Source: Zavarzinia aquatilis (lineage in GTDB: Bacteria > Pseudomonadota > Alphaproteobacteria > Zavarziniales > Zavarziniaceae). From it: a DNA stretch of 64,000 bases. Both the position numbers and the translations under genes were made by a program. The notes beneath the pieces are model-generated. The model saw only the letters and a list, made by a program, of their open reading frames with translations, ran no database searches and had not been told where the DNA came from. The stretch's first letter is position 1. Each line of letters begins with the position of its first letter. Positions 36,081-44,130 of the stretch are shown here, piece by piece. The DNA lies in the NCBI RefSeq assembly GCF_003173035.1, contig NZ_QGLE01000012.1:1-64000 (forward strand), read 5' to 3'.

Positions 36081-37853
36081 TCAGGCCCGCGCGGCTTGTC
36101 GGGGCGGCAGGTCCTGATCCTGATTGGACCTTGCGCCCGCAATATCGTTGACGGCGATGAAGCCGAAGGTCATGGCCGGGCCGAGGGTTGCGCCGGCGCC
36201 GGGATAGGCCGCCGCCATGACCGAGGCCGAGCAATTGCCGATGGCGTAGAGGCCGGCGATCGGCTCCCCCGCCTCGTCGAGCACGCGGGCGCGCGCGTCG
36301 GTCTTCAGCCCGCCCTTGGTGCCGATGTCGCCGAGATCGACACGCACGGCATAGAAGGGCGCCTTCTCGATCGGGCCGAGGCAGGGATTGGGCTTGACGA
36401 AACGGTCGCCGAAATAGCGGTCGTAGACATTGTCGCCGCGGCCGAAATCCGTGTCCTTGCCGGTGCGGGCGAAGCCATTCATCCGCGCCACGGACTCGGC
36501 CAGCGCCGGGGCCGGCACACCGATCTTGCCCGCGAGTTCGGCGATGGAGCCGGCGCGGTAAATCACGCTGTCGAACCATTCGGGCGGCAGGCTGCGGTCG
36601 GGCTGCATCATGCCGGGCATGATCCCGCCGACGACGTAATTCTTGCGGAAGGTCGCGTCGAACACCATCCAGCACGAAAGCCCCGCGCCGGTCTTCTGGT
36701 GTTCCGCGATCATGGCGTAACCGAAGTCGTTGTAGGACATCGCCTCGTTGGCGAAGCGGCGGCCCGCCGGATTGACGATCAGACTGCCCGGCCAGCCGCG
36801 CTCCATGAACATGCCGACGCGGGTTTCGGTATTCGGCGTGTCGCGCGAAGGCAGGCGCATACTGGGCGCCCACCAGGCGAGATCCATGAAATCGAGCGCC
36901 GCGCCCAGCTCGCGCCCGGCACGGATGGCGTCGCCCGTGTTGTTGGGATAGGGCGTGACCGACCAGGTGTCCGAGGTCGGCTGCGGCAGATGATCCTTGC
37001 GCATCTCGGCGTTCCGCTCGAAGCCGCCGGCGGCGAGGATGACGCCGCGCCGGGCGGCGATGGTCATGTCCTTGCCGTCGCGGGAGATGACGGCACCCGT
37101 CACCCGTTCGCCGTCACGGGTCAGGCGCAGCAGGCGGGCGTTGATCACCCGGGGCACGCCGCGCCGGACAAGACCGCGCAAGAGTCCGCCCGCGAGGGCG
37201 TTGCCCATGGACAGGCGGCGATCGCGCTTCGTCTTCAGGCGCCAGCGAAAATCGGTGGCATAGGCGCCGATCAGCTTCATGAGGACGAGCGGCCAGCCCG
37301 GCTTCTTGGTGGTGATCGCGCGGGCTTCCTTCACGGTCAGGGAAATCCGCCCGAACAGGCGCATCAGGGCGTAGGGCTCGCGCAGGCGCCAGTAATCGTC
37401 GCCGAGGTCGCCGCCGTCGACCGCGTCCGGGTCCATGGTACGGCCGCCCGGCAGGGCGCCTTCCCGGTCCGGGTAATAGTCGGGATATTCCATCACCGCC
37501 TTGAAGCCGAGGCCGACCTGGCCCTTGCTGTAGCGGACCATGGGCATGGCGTTGTCGACATAGGCGGCGAGCTTCTCGTCCGGCACCCGCCCCATGGTGC
37601 AGGCGCGCAGGTAAGCGAGGGCCTTGGCCCGGTCGTCGAGACCGCCAAGGTCGTCGTTGCAGGGCACCCAGATCGCCCCGCCCGATACGGCCGAGGTGCC
37701 GCCGAAACGGTCGCTCTTTTCGACGAGAAGGACGGAGAGCCCGAGATCATGGGCACGGTTGGCGGCCAGCATCCCGCCCGCGCCGCTGCCAACGACGATG
37801 ACGTCGAAGACCGCGCCGTCGGCGATGCTGTCGCTGCCTGTTCCCAGGGTCAT
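36081..37853 (-). CDS. FAD-dependent oxidoreductase, 3-ketosteroid delta1-dehydrogenase-like
   Basis: A 590-residue flavoprotein of the KstD/fumarate reductase family. The N-terminal FAD motif is VVGSGAGGMLAANRA, followed by GGTSAVSGGAIW. The C-terminal block YPGAGATLGPAMTFGF carries Tyr550 and Gly554, equivalent to Tyr487 and Gly491 of Rhodococcus KSTD1, the residues that promote enolisation of the 3-keto group. It should introduce a double bond next to a ring ketone. The ATG at 37853 is supported by GGGGGA seven bases before it; an in-frame ATG at 37868 would place that sequence inside the gene. It may be a close relative (for example a delta4 or non-steroid ketone dehydrogenase) rather than KstD itself. 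Confidence 0.82.
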   Translation of the reverse strand: MTLGTGSDSIADGAVFDVIVVGSGAGGMLAANRAHDLGLSVLLVEKSDRFGGTSAVSGGAIWVPCNDDLGGLDDRAKALAYLRACTMGRVPDEKLAAYVDNAMPMVRYSKGQVGLGFKAVMEYPDYYPDREGALPGGRTMDPDAVDGGDLGDDYWRLREPYALMRLFGRISLTVKEARAITTKKPGWPLVLMKLIGAYATDFRWRLKTKRDRRLSMGNALAGGLLRGLVRRGVPRVINARLLRLTRDGERVTGAVISRDGKDMTIAARRGVILAAGGFERNAEMRKDHLPQPTSDTWSVTPYPNNTGDAIRAGRELGAALDFMDLAWWAPSMRLPSRDTPNTETRVGMFMERGWPGSLIVNPAGRRFANEAMSYNDFGYAMIAEHQKTGAGLSCWMVFDATFRKNYVVGGIMPGMMQPDRSLPPEWFDSVIYRAGSIAELAGKIGVPAPALAESVARMNGFARTGKDTDFGRGDNVYDRYFGDRFVKPNPCLGPIEKAPFYAVRVDLGDIGTKGGLKTDARARVLDEAGEPIAGLYAIGNCSASVMAAAYPGAGATLGPAMTFGFIAVNDIAGARSNQDQDLPPRQAARA

Positions 37854-37976
37854 GCCCGTTTCCCCCATTCCAAAGCGTCTGTGCGCCCGTCCCTTGCGGA
37901 ACTGTGGCGCCATTCTTGCCGCCTCTCGCGCCCCGGCATCGTCCCCTTGGACTAGAGACGGGCACCGCTCTGTCTT

Positions 37977-38059
37977 CGTCGTCCCGGCGAAGGCCGGGAC
38001 CTTTCGACGAGAACAGCGCCCTTCCGTCACGAGGCTCCGGCCTTCGCCGGAGCGCCGAC
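37977..38059. repeat. Paired REP-like intergenic palindromes (locus 4)
   Basis: GTCCCGGC (37981-37988), loop GAAG, GCCGGGAC (37993-38000), and the opposed GCTCCGGC (38034-38041), loop CTTC, GCCGGAGC (38046-38053). They lie in the 232-base gap between the SnoaL-like gene and the KstD-like gene. The rest of that gap shows nothing else beyond the hairpin at 38066-38081. Confidence 0.7.
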
Positions 38060-38065
38060 CGGGAA

Positions 38066-38081
38066 GGGGGTTTGCGCCCCC
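38066..38081 (-). terminator. Hairpin after the SnoaL-like gene
   Basis: GGGGG (38066-38070) pairs with CCCCC (38077-38081) across TTTGCG, just past the stop of the minus-strand SnoaL-like gene. No T-run follows on that strand, so it is a weak terminator candidate that may act together with the adjacent palindromes. Confidence 0.3.
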
Positions 38082-38085
38082 GTTT

Positions 38086-38574
38086 TCACCGCCCCAGCAG
38101 AGTGTTGCGCAGCGAGCCGCCCTCGCCCACCTCGGTCATCAGGGTCGAGGTGACGCGGAAGGTGCTGCGGGCGATCCACCAGCGCCCCTCTTCGCGGACA
38201 TAGTCGTCCTCGTAGTAGCCGGAAACCTGCGCGGCCGAACTGGTGTCGAGGTTGATCTGATGGAAATAGAGATCCCAGGTGCCATGGGCGCGATCCGGCC
38301 CGTCGAGCACGATCACCGGATTCTGGGCGTGATGCATGTCGAGGATCGTGTCGCGGCAACCGACCATCTCGAACAGGTTGACGAAGGAGTCCCGCCCCTC
38401 GTGCACGCCCATATAGGCGGCGTCGATCACCGCGTCCGGGCGGAAACAATTGCGCACCACGTCCGGCTGCTTGCGATCGCACCCCCGGAAATAGCTATGC
38501 TTCAGTTCGTGGATCGCCGCCTTGTCCTCCAGCGCCGTGATGCGCGCCGCGAGGCTTTCCAACGTCTCGGCCAT
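38086..38574 (-). CDS. SnoaL-like / NTF2-fold protein
   Basis: A 162-residue protein of the SnoaL_4 type: helices AAIHELKHSYFRGCDRKQ, then RPDAVIDAAYMGVHEGRDSF, then a curved sheet ending RWWIARSTFRVTSTLM. This cone fold hosts ketosteroid isomerase, polyketide cyclases and dehydratases and is often a partner of ring-modifying enzymes. Catalytic residues cannot be assigned by sight. It lies 29 bases downstream of the epoxide-hydrolase-like gene. Confidence 0.82.
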   Translation of the reverse strand: MAETLESLAARITALEDKAAIHELKHSYFRGCDRKQPDVVRNCFRPDAVIDAAYMGVHEGRDSFVNLFEMVGCRDTILDMHHAQNPVIVLDGPDRAHGTWDLYFHQINLDTSSAAQVSGYYEDDYVREEGRWWIARSTFRVTSTLMTEVGEGGSLRNTLLGR

Positions 38575-38603
38575 GGCCGTCCTCCCCTTGTTATGGGGGA
38601 AGA

Positions 38604-39539
38604 CTAGCGGGGCGGCGGGGCGTCCGCCTCGCCCGTATGGACGAGGTCCGCGGCCTCGGGCACGGGCCGGCCGTCGAGAAAAGCCTCGATCATGGCGTTC
38701 ACCGTCCGCGGCGCATCCTGCTGCACCCAGTGGGAGACGCCGGGCAGATAGCGGATGGTGATACCGGGCACCAGCGCCTCGGTCCCCACGGTCAACTCCT
38801 TGCCAAGCGCCGCATCCGCCTCGCCCCAGACCATCAGGGTGGGCACGGTCAGCTTGGGCACCGGCGGCATCTTCGCCCCGCCCGGCCGGGGCAGGCGGAT
38901 ATTGGCGCGGTAGTAATTCAGCATGGCGGTCAGCGCGCCGGGGCGCAGGGCATTGCGCTTGTATTCGGCCAGAACCTCGGGCGGGAAATTGCCCTTGTTG
39001 CGGGCATGGTCGAAGAAAATCCGGCCGATGGCCTCCGCGCCCCGCCGCGACAGGGCCAATTCGGGCAGGCCCGGGATCTGGAAGAAGAACATGTACCAGG
39101 AGCGGCGCAGCTGGGCGAAATGGCGCAGCCCCTGAAAGAACAGCACCGGGTGCGGCATGTTCAGGATGATGAATTTCTCGAGCGGGCGCAGGCCGCGCAG
39201 GGCGAAGGCCCAGGCGATGGCGCCGCCCCAGTCGTGGGCGACGAGGGTGACCGGCCCCGTGATGCCGCGCGCCCGCGCCGCGTCGATCAGGCCGGCGACA
39301 TCGTCGGCGAGGTGATCGAGCGTGTAATTCCCGCGCCCCTGCGGCCGCGTGGTCAGGCCATAGCCGCGCAGGTTGGGCGCCCAGGCGGTATAGCCCCGCT
39401 CGGCGAAAACCGGCAGCTGCGCCCGCCAGGAAAATTTGGATTCGGGAAATCCATGCAGCAGCAATGCGAATTTCTCGCCGCTGCCCGCCTGGTCGACCTC
39501 GAAATCGAGGCCATTGGCCGCCACCCTGATCGTTTCCAT
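38604..39539 (-). CDS. Alpha/beta hydrolase, epoxide-hydrolase-like
   Basis: A 311-residue alpha/beta hydrolase. HGFPES forms the oxyanion region and the nucleophile is Asp103 in LVAHDWGGAIAW, as in epoxide hydrolases and haloalkane dehalogenases. The catalytic His is in GVSHWVQQDAP and the cap-domain tyrosine may be in LNYYRANIRLP. Asp rather than Ser as nucleophile favours epoxide or C-halogen hydrolysis over ester hydrolysis; the cap tyrosine favours epoxide. The ATG at 39539 has a GGAGAGAG ribosome-binding site. It is divergent from the SDR gene at 39627. Confidence 0.85.
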   Translation of the reverse strand: METIRVAANGLDFEVDQAGSGEKFALLLHGFPESKFSWRAQLPVFAERGYTAWAPNLRGYGLTTRPQGRGNYTLDHLADDVAGLIDAARARGITGPVTLVAHDWGGAIAWAFALRGLRPLEKFIILNMPHPVLFFQGLRHFAQLRRSWYMFFFQIPGLPELALSRRGAEAIGRIFFDHARNKGNFPPEVLAEYKRNALRPGALTAMLNYYRANIRLPRPGGAKMPPVPKLTVPTLMVWGEADAALGKELTVGTEALVPGITIRYLPGVSHWVQQDAPRTVNAMIEAFLDGRPVPEAADLVHTGEADAPPPR

Positions 39540-39626
39540 CTCTCTCCGCCCGATTCTAGTTTGTATGGACGATGCGCGCGGACGATTGTGCCCCAGAATC
39601 CCCGCCCAAAGACAGGGGAGGATTGC

Positions 39627-40484
39627 ATGGCATCGGGTCGGGTTTCCGTCGTTACGGGGGCCAGCCGTGGCCTCGGCCGGGGCATCGCCATCGCGCTGGG
39701 CGCGGCGGGCGATACCGTCTATGTCACCGGGCGCAGCAAGGATGCGCCGACCGGCAACTGGCCGGGCACCATCCACGAGACCGCGGCGGCGATCGACGCC
39801 GCCGGGGGCAAGGGCATCGCCGTCGCCTGCGACCATCTCGACGACGCGCAGACCAAAGCCGTGTTCGACCGGGTGCGGGCGGAACAGGGCAGGCTGGACG
39901 TTCTGGTCAACAATGCCTTCGCCATGCAGGATTTCTCGGCCCTGCCCGGCAATTTCTGGGAACGCGGCCTCGAGGAATGGCAGCAGCAGATCGACGTCGG
40001 CCTGCGCTCGTCCTATGTCGCCTGCGTCTATGGCATTCCTTTGCTGATCGAGGCCGGGCGCGGCCTGATCGTCAACACCTCGTCGGTCGGGGCGCGGGCG
40101 CATCTGCACCCCCTGCCCTATGGCCTGTCCAAGATCGGTCAGGACAAGCTGGCCGCCGACATGGCGCCCGATCTGCAGCCCCACAATGTCTGCGCGCTGT
40201 CGTTCTGGCACGGCCTCGTCAAGACCGACCGCACCCTGCTCGGCCTCGAGCATTTCCCCCAGATGTTCGAGGGCATCGGCGGCTATGCCGGGGCGGAAAG
40301 CCCGGGCTTCGGCGGCAGGATCATCGACGCCCTGTGGCAGGACGGCGACCTGATGCGGCTCTCGGGCGGGACCTTCTACACCTCGGAACTCGCGCTTCAC
40401 TACGGCATCAGGGACGAGGGCGACCACCAGCCCATTTCCTTCCGCCAGTTCTTCGGCGCGCCCCTGTTCGAGAAGCCGCTGTAA
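39627..40484 (+). CDS. SDR family oxidoreductase
   Basis: A 285-residue short-chain dehydrogenase. It has TGASRGLG for cofactor binding, NNAFAMQDF in place of NNAG, and the Ser/Tyr/Lys site as NTSSVGARA plus PYGLSKIGQDKLAADMA. It resembles the dehydrogenase/reductase member 1 (DHRS1)-like branch, which has the long insertion FWERGLEEWQQQIDVGLRS. The ATG at 39627 follows AGGGGAGG. It stands alone on the plus strand, divergent from the epoxide-hydrolase-like gene. A hairpin at 40584 may end its transcript. Confidence 0.9.
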   Translation: MASGRVSVVTGASRGLGRGIAIALGAAGDTVYVTGRSKDAPTGNWPGTIHETAAAIDAAGGKGIAVACDHLDDAQTKAVFDRVRAEQGRLDVLVNNAFAMQDFSALPGNFWERGLEEWQQQIDVGLRSSYVACVYGIPLLIEAGRGLIVNTSSVGARAHLHPLPYGLSKIGQDKLAADMAPDLQPHNVCALSFWHGLVKTDRTLLGLEHFPQMFEGIGGYAGAESPGFGGRIIDALWQDGDLMRLSGGTFYTSELALHYGIRDEGDHQPISFRQFFGAPLFEKPL

Positions 40485-40583
40485 CACCGTTGCCGGGCAG
40501 CGGCGGATGATTGCACCGCCAGTGAATACAGTCCGTTTCCGGATGTGAACGGGCCAGGCGGCAGGCGCCGCCGTCATTATCGG

Positions 40584-40608
40584 AACCCGCGGAATCCGCG
40601 GGTTTCGT
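40584..40608 (+). terminator. Putative terminator after the DHRS1-like SDR gene
   Basis: AACCCGCGG (40584-40592) pairs with CCGCGGGTT (40596-40604) over a 3-base loop and is followed by TCGTGCTTTC. The stem is perfect, but the T-run is short. It lies in the 283-base gap between the SDR gene and kshA; the rest of that gap shows nothing but the presumed kshA promoter and ribosome-binding site. Confidence 0.45.
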
Positions 40609-40767
40609 GCTTTCGGCGGCCCATGGCGAAAGACCCCACGGACCTCGCCGGCCGCCCTCCTAGTCCATATAGGTGATGATGATCGTTGCCTGCGTTCCTA
40701 ACCTCCGCCACAAGGTGATGAACGCCCCGAAACAAGGGGGCCATCCGATGTTCTGTGGGAGGACGAC

Positions 40768-41919
40768 ATGGCAGCAGTCGAGAGCGACATCCGGGTCATC
40801 CAGGCGGATCGGCCGCCACAGCGTTTCGCCCGGGGCTGGCACTGCCTCGGTCTCGCCGAGACGTTCCGCGACGGCAAGGCCCATTCGCTCGACGTCTTCG
40901 GCACCCGCGTCGCGGTCTTCGCGGATTCCACGGGCAAGCTGAACGTCGTCGACGGCTATTGCCCGCATATGGGCGCCGACCTCGGCGAAGGCACGATCAA
41001 GGGCGATAATCTGTCCTGCCCGTTCCATGGCTGGCAGTGGGGCGGCGATGGCAAGTGCAAGGCCATTCCCTATGCCGGCCGCGTGCCGCCGCGCGCGCGC
41101 ATCAAGTCCTGGCCGACCCTGGAAGAGAACAAGCAGCTCTTCATCTGGCACGATGTCGAGGGCAGCCAGCCCGATCCCGCCGTGCGCATCCCCCGCATCG
41201 AGGAATGCTTCACCGGCGAATGGTCCGAATGGATCTGGGAGACGGTGAAGATCGACATCAACTGCCGCGAGCTGATCGACAATGTGGCCGACATGGCCCA
41301 TTTCTATTACGTCCACGGCGCCCGCGCGACCTACTTCAAGAACACCTTCGAGAAGCATGTCGCCCGGCAGGAAATGCGCGGCAAGCCCCGCGCCGACCTG
41401 AAGGTGTCCGGCGACAACATGGCCTTCGGCGGCGCCGAGGTGGTGATCGACGAGCTTTATTCCGTCGCCACCTATTACGGCCCGTCCTACATGATCGACG
41501 AACTCTCGTCGGTCGTGAACGGCATGACGGTCGAGGCCTATCTGATCAACTGCCATGTGCCGATCGACCATGACAGCTTCACCCTTCATGTCGGCCTCAT
41601 GGTGAAGAAGCTGCCGTTCCTCGACGACGAGATGAACGCGCAGATCGCCCAGATGTATGCCTCGGGTAACCGTGACGGTTTCTTCCAGGACGTCGCGATC
41701 TGGAAGACCAAGCGCCGCATCGACAATCCGCTGCTGTGCGAGGCCGATGGCCCCGTCTACCAGCTGCGCCGCTGGTACGAGCAGTTCTATGTCGATGTCG
41801 CGGACGTGCAGCCCGACATGACCGACAAGTTCGAGATCGAGATGGACCTCGCCAAGTCCAACGAGTTGTGGGTGGCCGACGAGGCCGCCAACAAAGCCGC
41901 CCAGCAGGCCGCCGAATAG
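40768..41919 (+). CDS. kshA: 3-ketosteroid 9alpha-monooxygenase, oxygenase component (KshA-like)
   Basis: A 383-residue Rieske oxygenase close to KshA in motifs. RFARGWHCLGLAETFRDGK opens the Rieske domain, whose ligands are Cys65-x-His67 (CPHMGADL) and Cys84-x-x-His87 (CPFHGWQWGGDGKC). The iron site includes Asp175, His178 and His183 in DNVADMAHFYYVHG, followed by YFKNTFEKH. KshA hydroxylates C9 of steroid intermediates, which opens ring B together with a delta1-dehydrogenase. It works with the reductase KshB, not found here. It stands alone, followed by a strong terminator. Confidence in the KshA-type assignment is good; it may prefer a non-steroid ketone. Confidence 0.88.
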   Translation: MAAVESDIRVIQADRPPQRFARGWHCLGLAETFRDGKAHSLDVFGTRVAVFADSTGKLNVVDGYCPHMGADLGEGTIKGDNLSCPFHGWQWGGDGKCKAIPYAGRVPPRARIKSWPTLEENKQLFIWHDVEGSQPDPAVRIPRIEECFTGEWSEWIWETVKIDINCRELIDNVADMAHFYYVHGARATYFKNTFEKHVARQEMRGKPRADLKVSGDNMAFGGAEVVIDELYSVATYYGPSYMIDELSSVVNGMTVEAYLINCHVPIDHDSFTLHVGLMVKKLPFLDDEMNAQIAQMYASGNRDGFFQDVAIWKTKRRIDNPLLCEADGPVYQLRRWYEQFYVDVADVQPDMTDKFEIEMDLAKSNELWVADEAANKAAQQAAE

Positions 41920-41961
41920 GCCGCCTGCCCTCGGGGCATCTGTACTAGAGCTCCCCAACTT

Positions 41962-41990
41962 CGCCGCCCCTCCCGGGCGGCGTTTTTTTT
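41962..41990 (+). terminator. Intrinsic terminator after kshA
   Basis: CGCCGCCC (41962-41969) and GGGCGGCG (41975-41982) form an 8-bp stem with a 5-base loop, immediately followed by eight T residues (41983-41990). A textbook Rho-independent terminator 42 bases after the kshA stop. Confidence 0.9.
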
Positions 41991-42000
41991 GCGTAAGGCC

Positions 42001-43353
42001 CTACTCCGCCGGCTGGCGTTTGCCCTCGAAGCCGGCGCCCCGGTATTTCGAGGCGTCGGTGGTATATTCGGCGTGGCCATAGCCGATCAGCAGGCGGTCG
42101 ATCCGGGCGATCAGCCGCCGGTCGGCGATGTCCCGCATCAGCGGCAGGCGCAGGGCGAGCTTGTAGAGCCCCTGCCGGCCATAGACGTAAAGGCCGAGGG
42201 CGACGAAGACCAGCCGGTCGTAGGGACGCAGGGCGACCCCCATCAGGGCGGCCTTGCCGCTGGTGTCGCCCGACAGGAAGGCCCGGTTGAAAAAGACCCG
42301 GGCGAAGCTGCGCTCCAGCCCATCGAAGAGGCGGCTGCGCAGCCGGCGGTCGGCGGGGAAATAGCCGGCCATGGTCGCCCGCACCAGCGCGCCGCAGGTC
42401 GCGTCGTCATAGCCGTCACGCAATGTGCCGCTGTAGACGCTCATGGCTTGCTGGATGCCATCCGGCGTCGCCGGCAGCAGGTCTTCGGGCAGGCCGAGCA
42501 GCCAGCAGCGATAGCGGTTGAATTCGACGAAGGCGCGTTCCCGCGGCGTGAATGCCGCCCGCCCCTGGCGCATCAGCTTGAAGGCCAGCAGGAAGACGGC
42601 GATGGTCCCCGCCGGCATCTGGTCGACCTGCGGCACCGGAATGCCATAGACCGCGACATCCCAGGTCGTCGCCCCGCGCAGCACATTGAATCGCACCATG
42701 GAATGCATCAGCCGGACCATGGCCGCCGCCTTGAAGCCGGGACCGAAGCGGGTGAGCGCGCCGGGCAGCGCCGTCGTCGTGAAGAAGGCCGCCGTCTCCT
42801 TGATCCGCCGCACCGCCGTCTCATGCGACAGGGTGCCGGTCAGGGCCATGGGCAGGGCCGAATATTTGTTGAGGAAGGTGGCGACGAAGGCGCCACGCAC
42901 GACGAAAGGCGCGACATTGGCGGTGGCGTTGCGGCTGTAGCGCGCCCCCTCCTCGATCAGGCTCATGTCGATCCAGTCCGGCGTCGCCTCCATCGCCCGG
43001 ATGAAGCCGACCAGCTCGGCCGGGGCCTCCGCCACCGCCTCGACCCCCTCGTCGCAGGCCCGCGTCAACATGTCGACCAGCTTGCGGAACCCATACTGCG
43101 GCATCAGGGCGGCATAGGCGTCGGCGACATTGTCGCCCAGCATCGTATAGGCCCGCGCCCGCGCCACGGTCTCGGGGTCGGCCAGAAAGCGGCGGCGCGC
43201 CGCCTCGCCCTTCTCGCCCCTGATCGTGCTCGGAATGTCGGGGGTGCCGGCGAAACGCTCGGGCGTGACGGAGAAATCGACCTTGCCGTACATGGCCGGC
43301 AACAGGTCTCGCTGGGCGGCGACCCGCGCCTCCAGCGCCTGCAGGCTTTCCAT
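42001..43353 (-). CDS. Oxygenase MpaB family protein (DUF2236; latex-clearing-protein-like)
   Basis: A 450-residue helical protein of the MpaB/Lcp rubber oxygenase catalytic domain family. The recognisable centre is FKAAAMVRLMHSMVRFNVLRG with ATTWDVAVYGIPVPQVDQ, the histidine- and arginine-bearing core that binds heme b in Lcp proteins. Members cleave isoprenoid double bonds (rubber) or, like MpaB of mycophenolic acid synthesis, a farnesyl chain. No signal peptide is seen, so the substrate is cytosolic, unlike secreted rubber oxygenases. It is divergent from a TetR gene over an A/T-rich operator-like gap. Substrate: perhaps a prenyl or terpenoid chain (inference). Confidence 0.82.
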   Translation of the reverse strand: MESLQALEARVAAQRDLLPAMYGKVDFSVTPERFAGTPDIPSTIRGEKGEAARRRFLADPETVARARAYTMLGDNVADAYAALMPQYGFRKLVDMLTRACDEGVEAVAEAPAELVGFIRAMEATPDWIDMSLIEEGARYSRNATANVAPFVVRGAFVATFLNKYSALPMALTGTLSHETAVRRIKETAAFFTTTALPGALTRFGPGFKAAAMVRLMHSMVRFNVLRGATTWDVAVYGIPVPQVDQMPAGTIAVFLLAFKLMRQGRAAFTPRERAFVEFNRYRCWLLGLPEDLLPATPDGIQQAMSVYSGTLRDGYDDATCGALVRATMAGYFPADRRLRSRLFDGLERSFARVFFNRAFLSGDTSGKAALMGVALRPYDRLVFVALGLYVYGRQGLYKLALRLPLMRDIADRRLIARIDRLLIGYGHAEYTTDASKYRGAGFEGKRQPAE

Positions 43354-43370
43354 CCGATCCCCCTCCCGAC

Positions 43371-43406
43371 AACTTACATTTATTAAGTTATGTTTTGTAA
43401 GTTATG
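43371..43406. promoter_or_regulatory. Candidate TetR operator between mpaB-like and tetR genes
   Basis: AACTTACA (43371-43378) and TGTAAGTT (43396-43403) form an inverted repeat separated by 17 bases. A direct repeat AAGTTATG occurs at 43385-43392 and 43399-43406. The block is strikingly A/T rich inside very GC-rich DNA and lies between two divergent starts (43353 and 43430), as expected of a TetR operator over both promoters. Confidence 0.6.
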
Positions 43407-43429
43407 CTGCGGCCGTGACGGGGGCAAGC

Positions 43430-44065
43430 ATGAATCGACCGGTCCTGACCTCGAGGGGCGCGCCCCGGCGGCGCATGAGTGTCGGCCTGCGCCGGGAACA
43501 GATCCTCGATACCGTGCGCGATCTCGTCGACGCCGAGGGTTTTCACGCGGTCAGCCTCGACCGTGTCGCGAAGGCCTGCGGCATCACCCGGACGCTGATC
43601 TACCAGCAGTTCGGCAATCTGCCAGCTTTGCTGCTCGCCATGGTGGACCGGGAATTCGGCCGGGCCGCCGCCGCCTTTCTCGCCGCCGGCAGCCGGCCAC
43701 CGGCCCCGGGGCAATCGCGCTTCGCCGCCGGTGTCGCCGGGGTGCTGGAAGCGGTCGACGCCGCGCCCGCGACCTGGCGCATGTTGCTGATGCCGGGTCA
43801 GGGCGGCCCGCCCGAACTCTACAGCCGGCTGGACGAAGCCCGCGCCCTGACCCGCGCCCATATGGATGCCGCGTTGCAGGCCGCCGATCCGGCCCTGACC
43901 AGCCTCGCCAATCCCGACCGGGAACTGGCCATCGCCCTGCTCCGCGCCCTGTCGGAAGAACTGGTGCGCCTGCGCCTGCGCGACCCGGATGCCTATACGG
44001 TCGAGCGTCTGCTGGCCCAGGCCGAATTCTTCGCCCGCGCGATGTTCCGGCGCCGCGGCGGGTGA
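43430..44065 (+). CDS. TetR family transcriptional regulator
   Basis: A 211-residue TetR-type repressor. The helix-turn-helix domain begins about residue 20: RREQILDTVRDLVDAEGFHAVSLDRVAKACGITRTLIYQQFGNLPALLLAMV. The remainder is a helical sensor domain. It is divergent from the MpaB-family oxygenase gene with 76 bases between starts that contain inverted and direct repeats. It likely represses that gene until a substrate is sensed (inference). An in-frame GTG at 43415 is an alternative start. Confidence 0.9.
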   Translation: MNRPVLTSRGAPRRRMSVGLRREQILDTVRDLVDAEGFHAVSLDRVAKACGITRTLIYQQFGNLPALLLAMVDREFGRAAAAFLAAGSRPPAPGQSRFAAGVAGVLEAVDAAPATWRMLLMPGQGGPPELYSRLDEARALTRAHMDAALQAADPALTSLANPDRELAIALLRALSEELVRLRLRDPDAYTVERLLAQAEFFARAMFRRRGG

Positions 44066-44074
44066 CGGGGCCAG

Positions 44075-44090
44075 AGGGGCGCAAGCCCCT
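44075..44090 (+). terminator. Hairpin with GCAA tetraloop after the TetR gene
   Basis: AGGGGC (44075-44080), loop GCAA, GCCCCT (44085-44090), lying 9 bases after the TetR stop and before the GntR gene. No T-run follows, so it is either a weak terminator or an RNA-stabilising end. Confidence 0.4.
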
Positions 44091-44130
44091 TGCCGCGGGA
44101 CCTTCCGAACCCTAGGCTCAGGTCTTGAGT

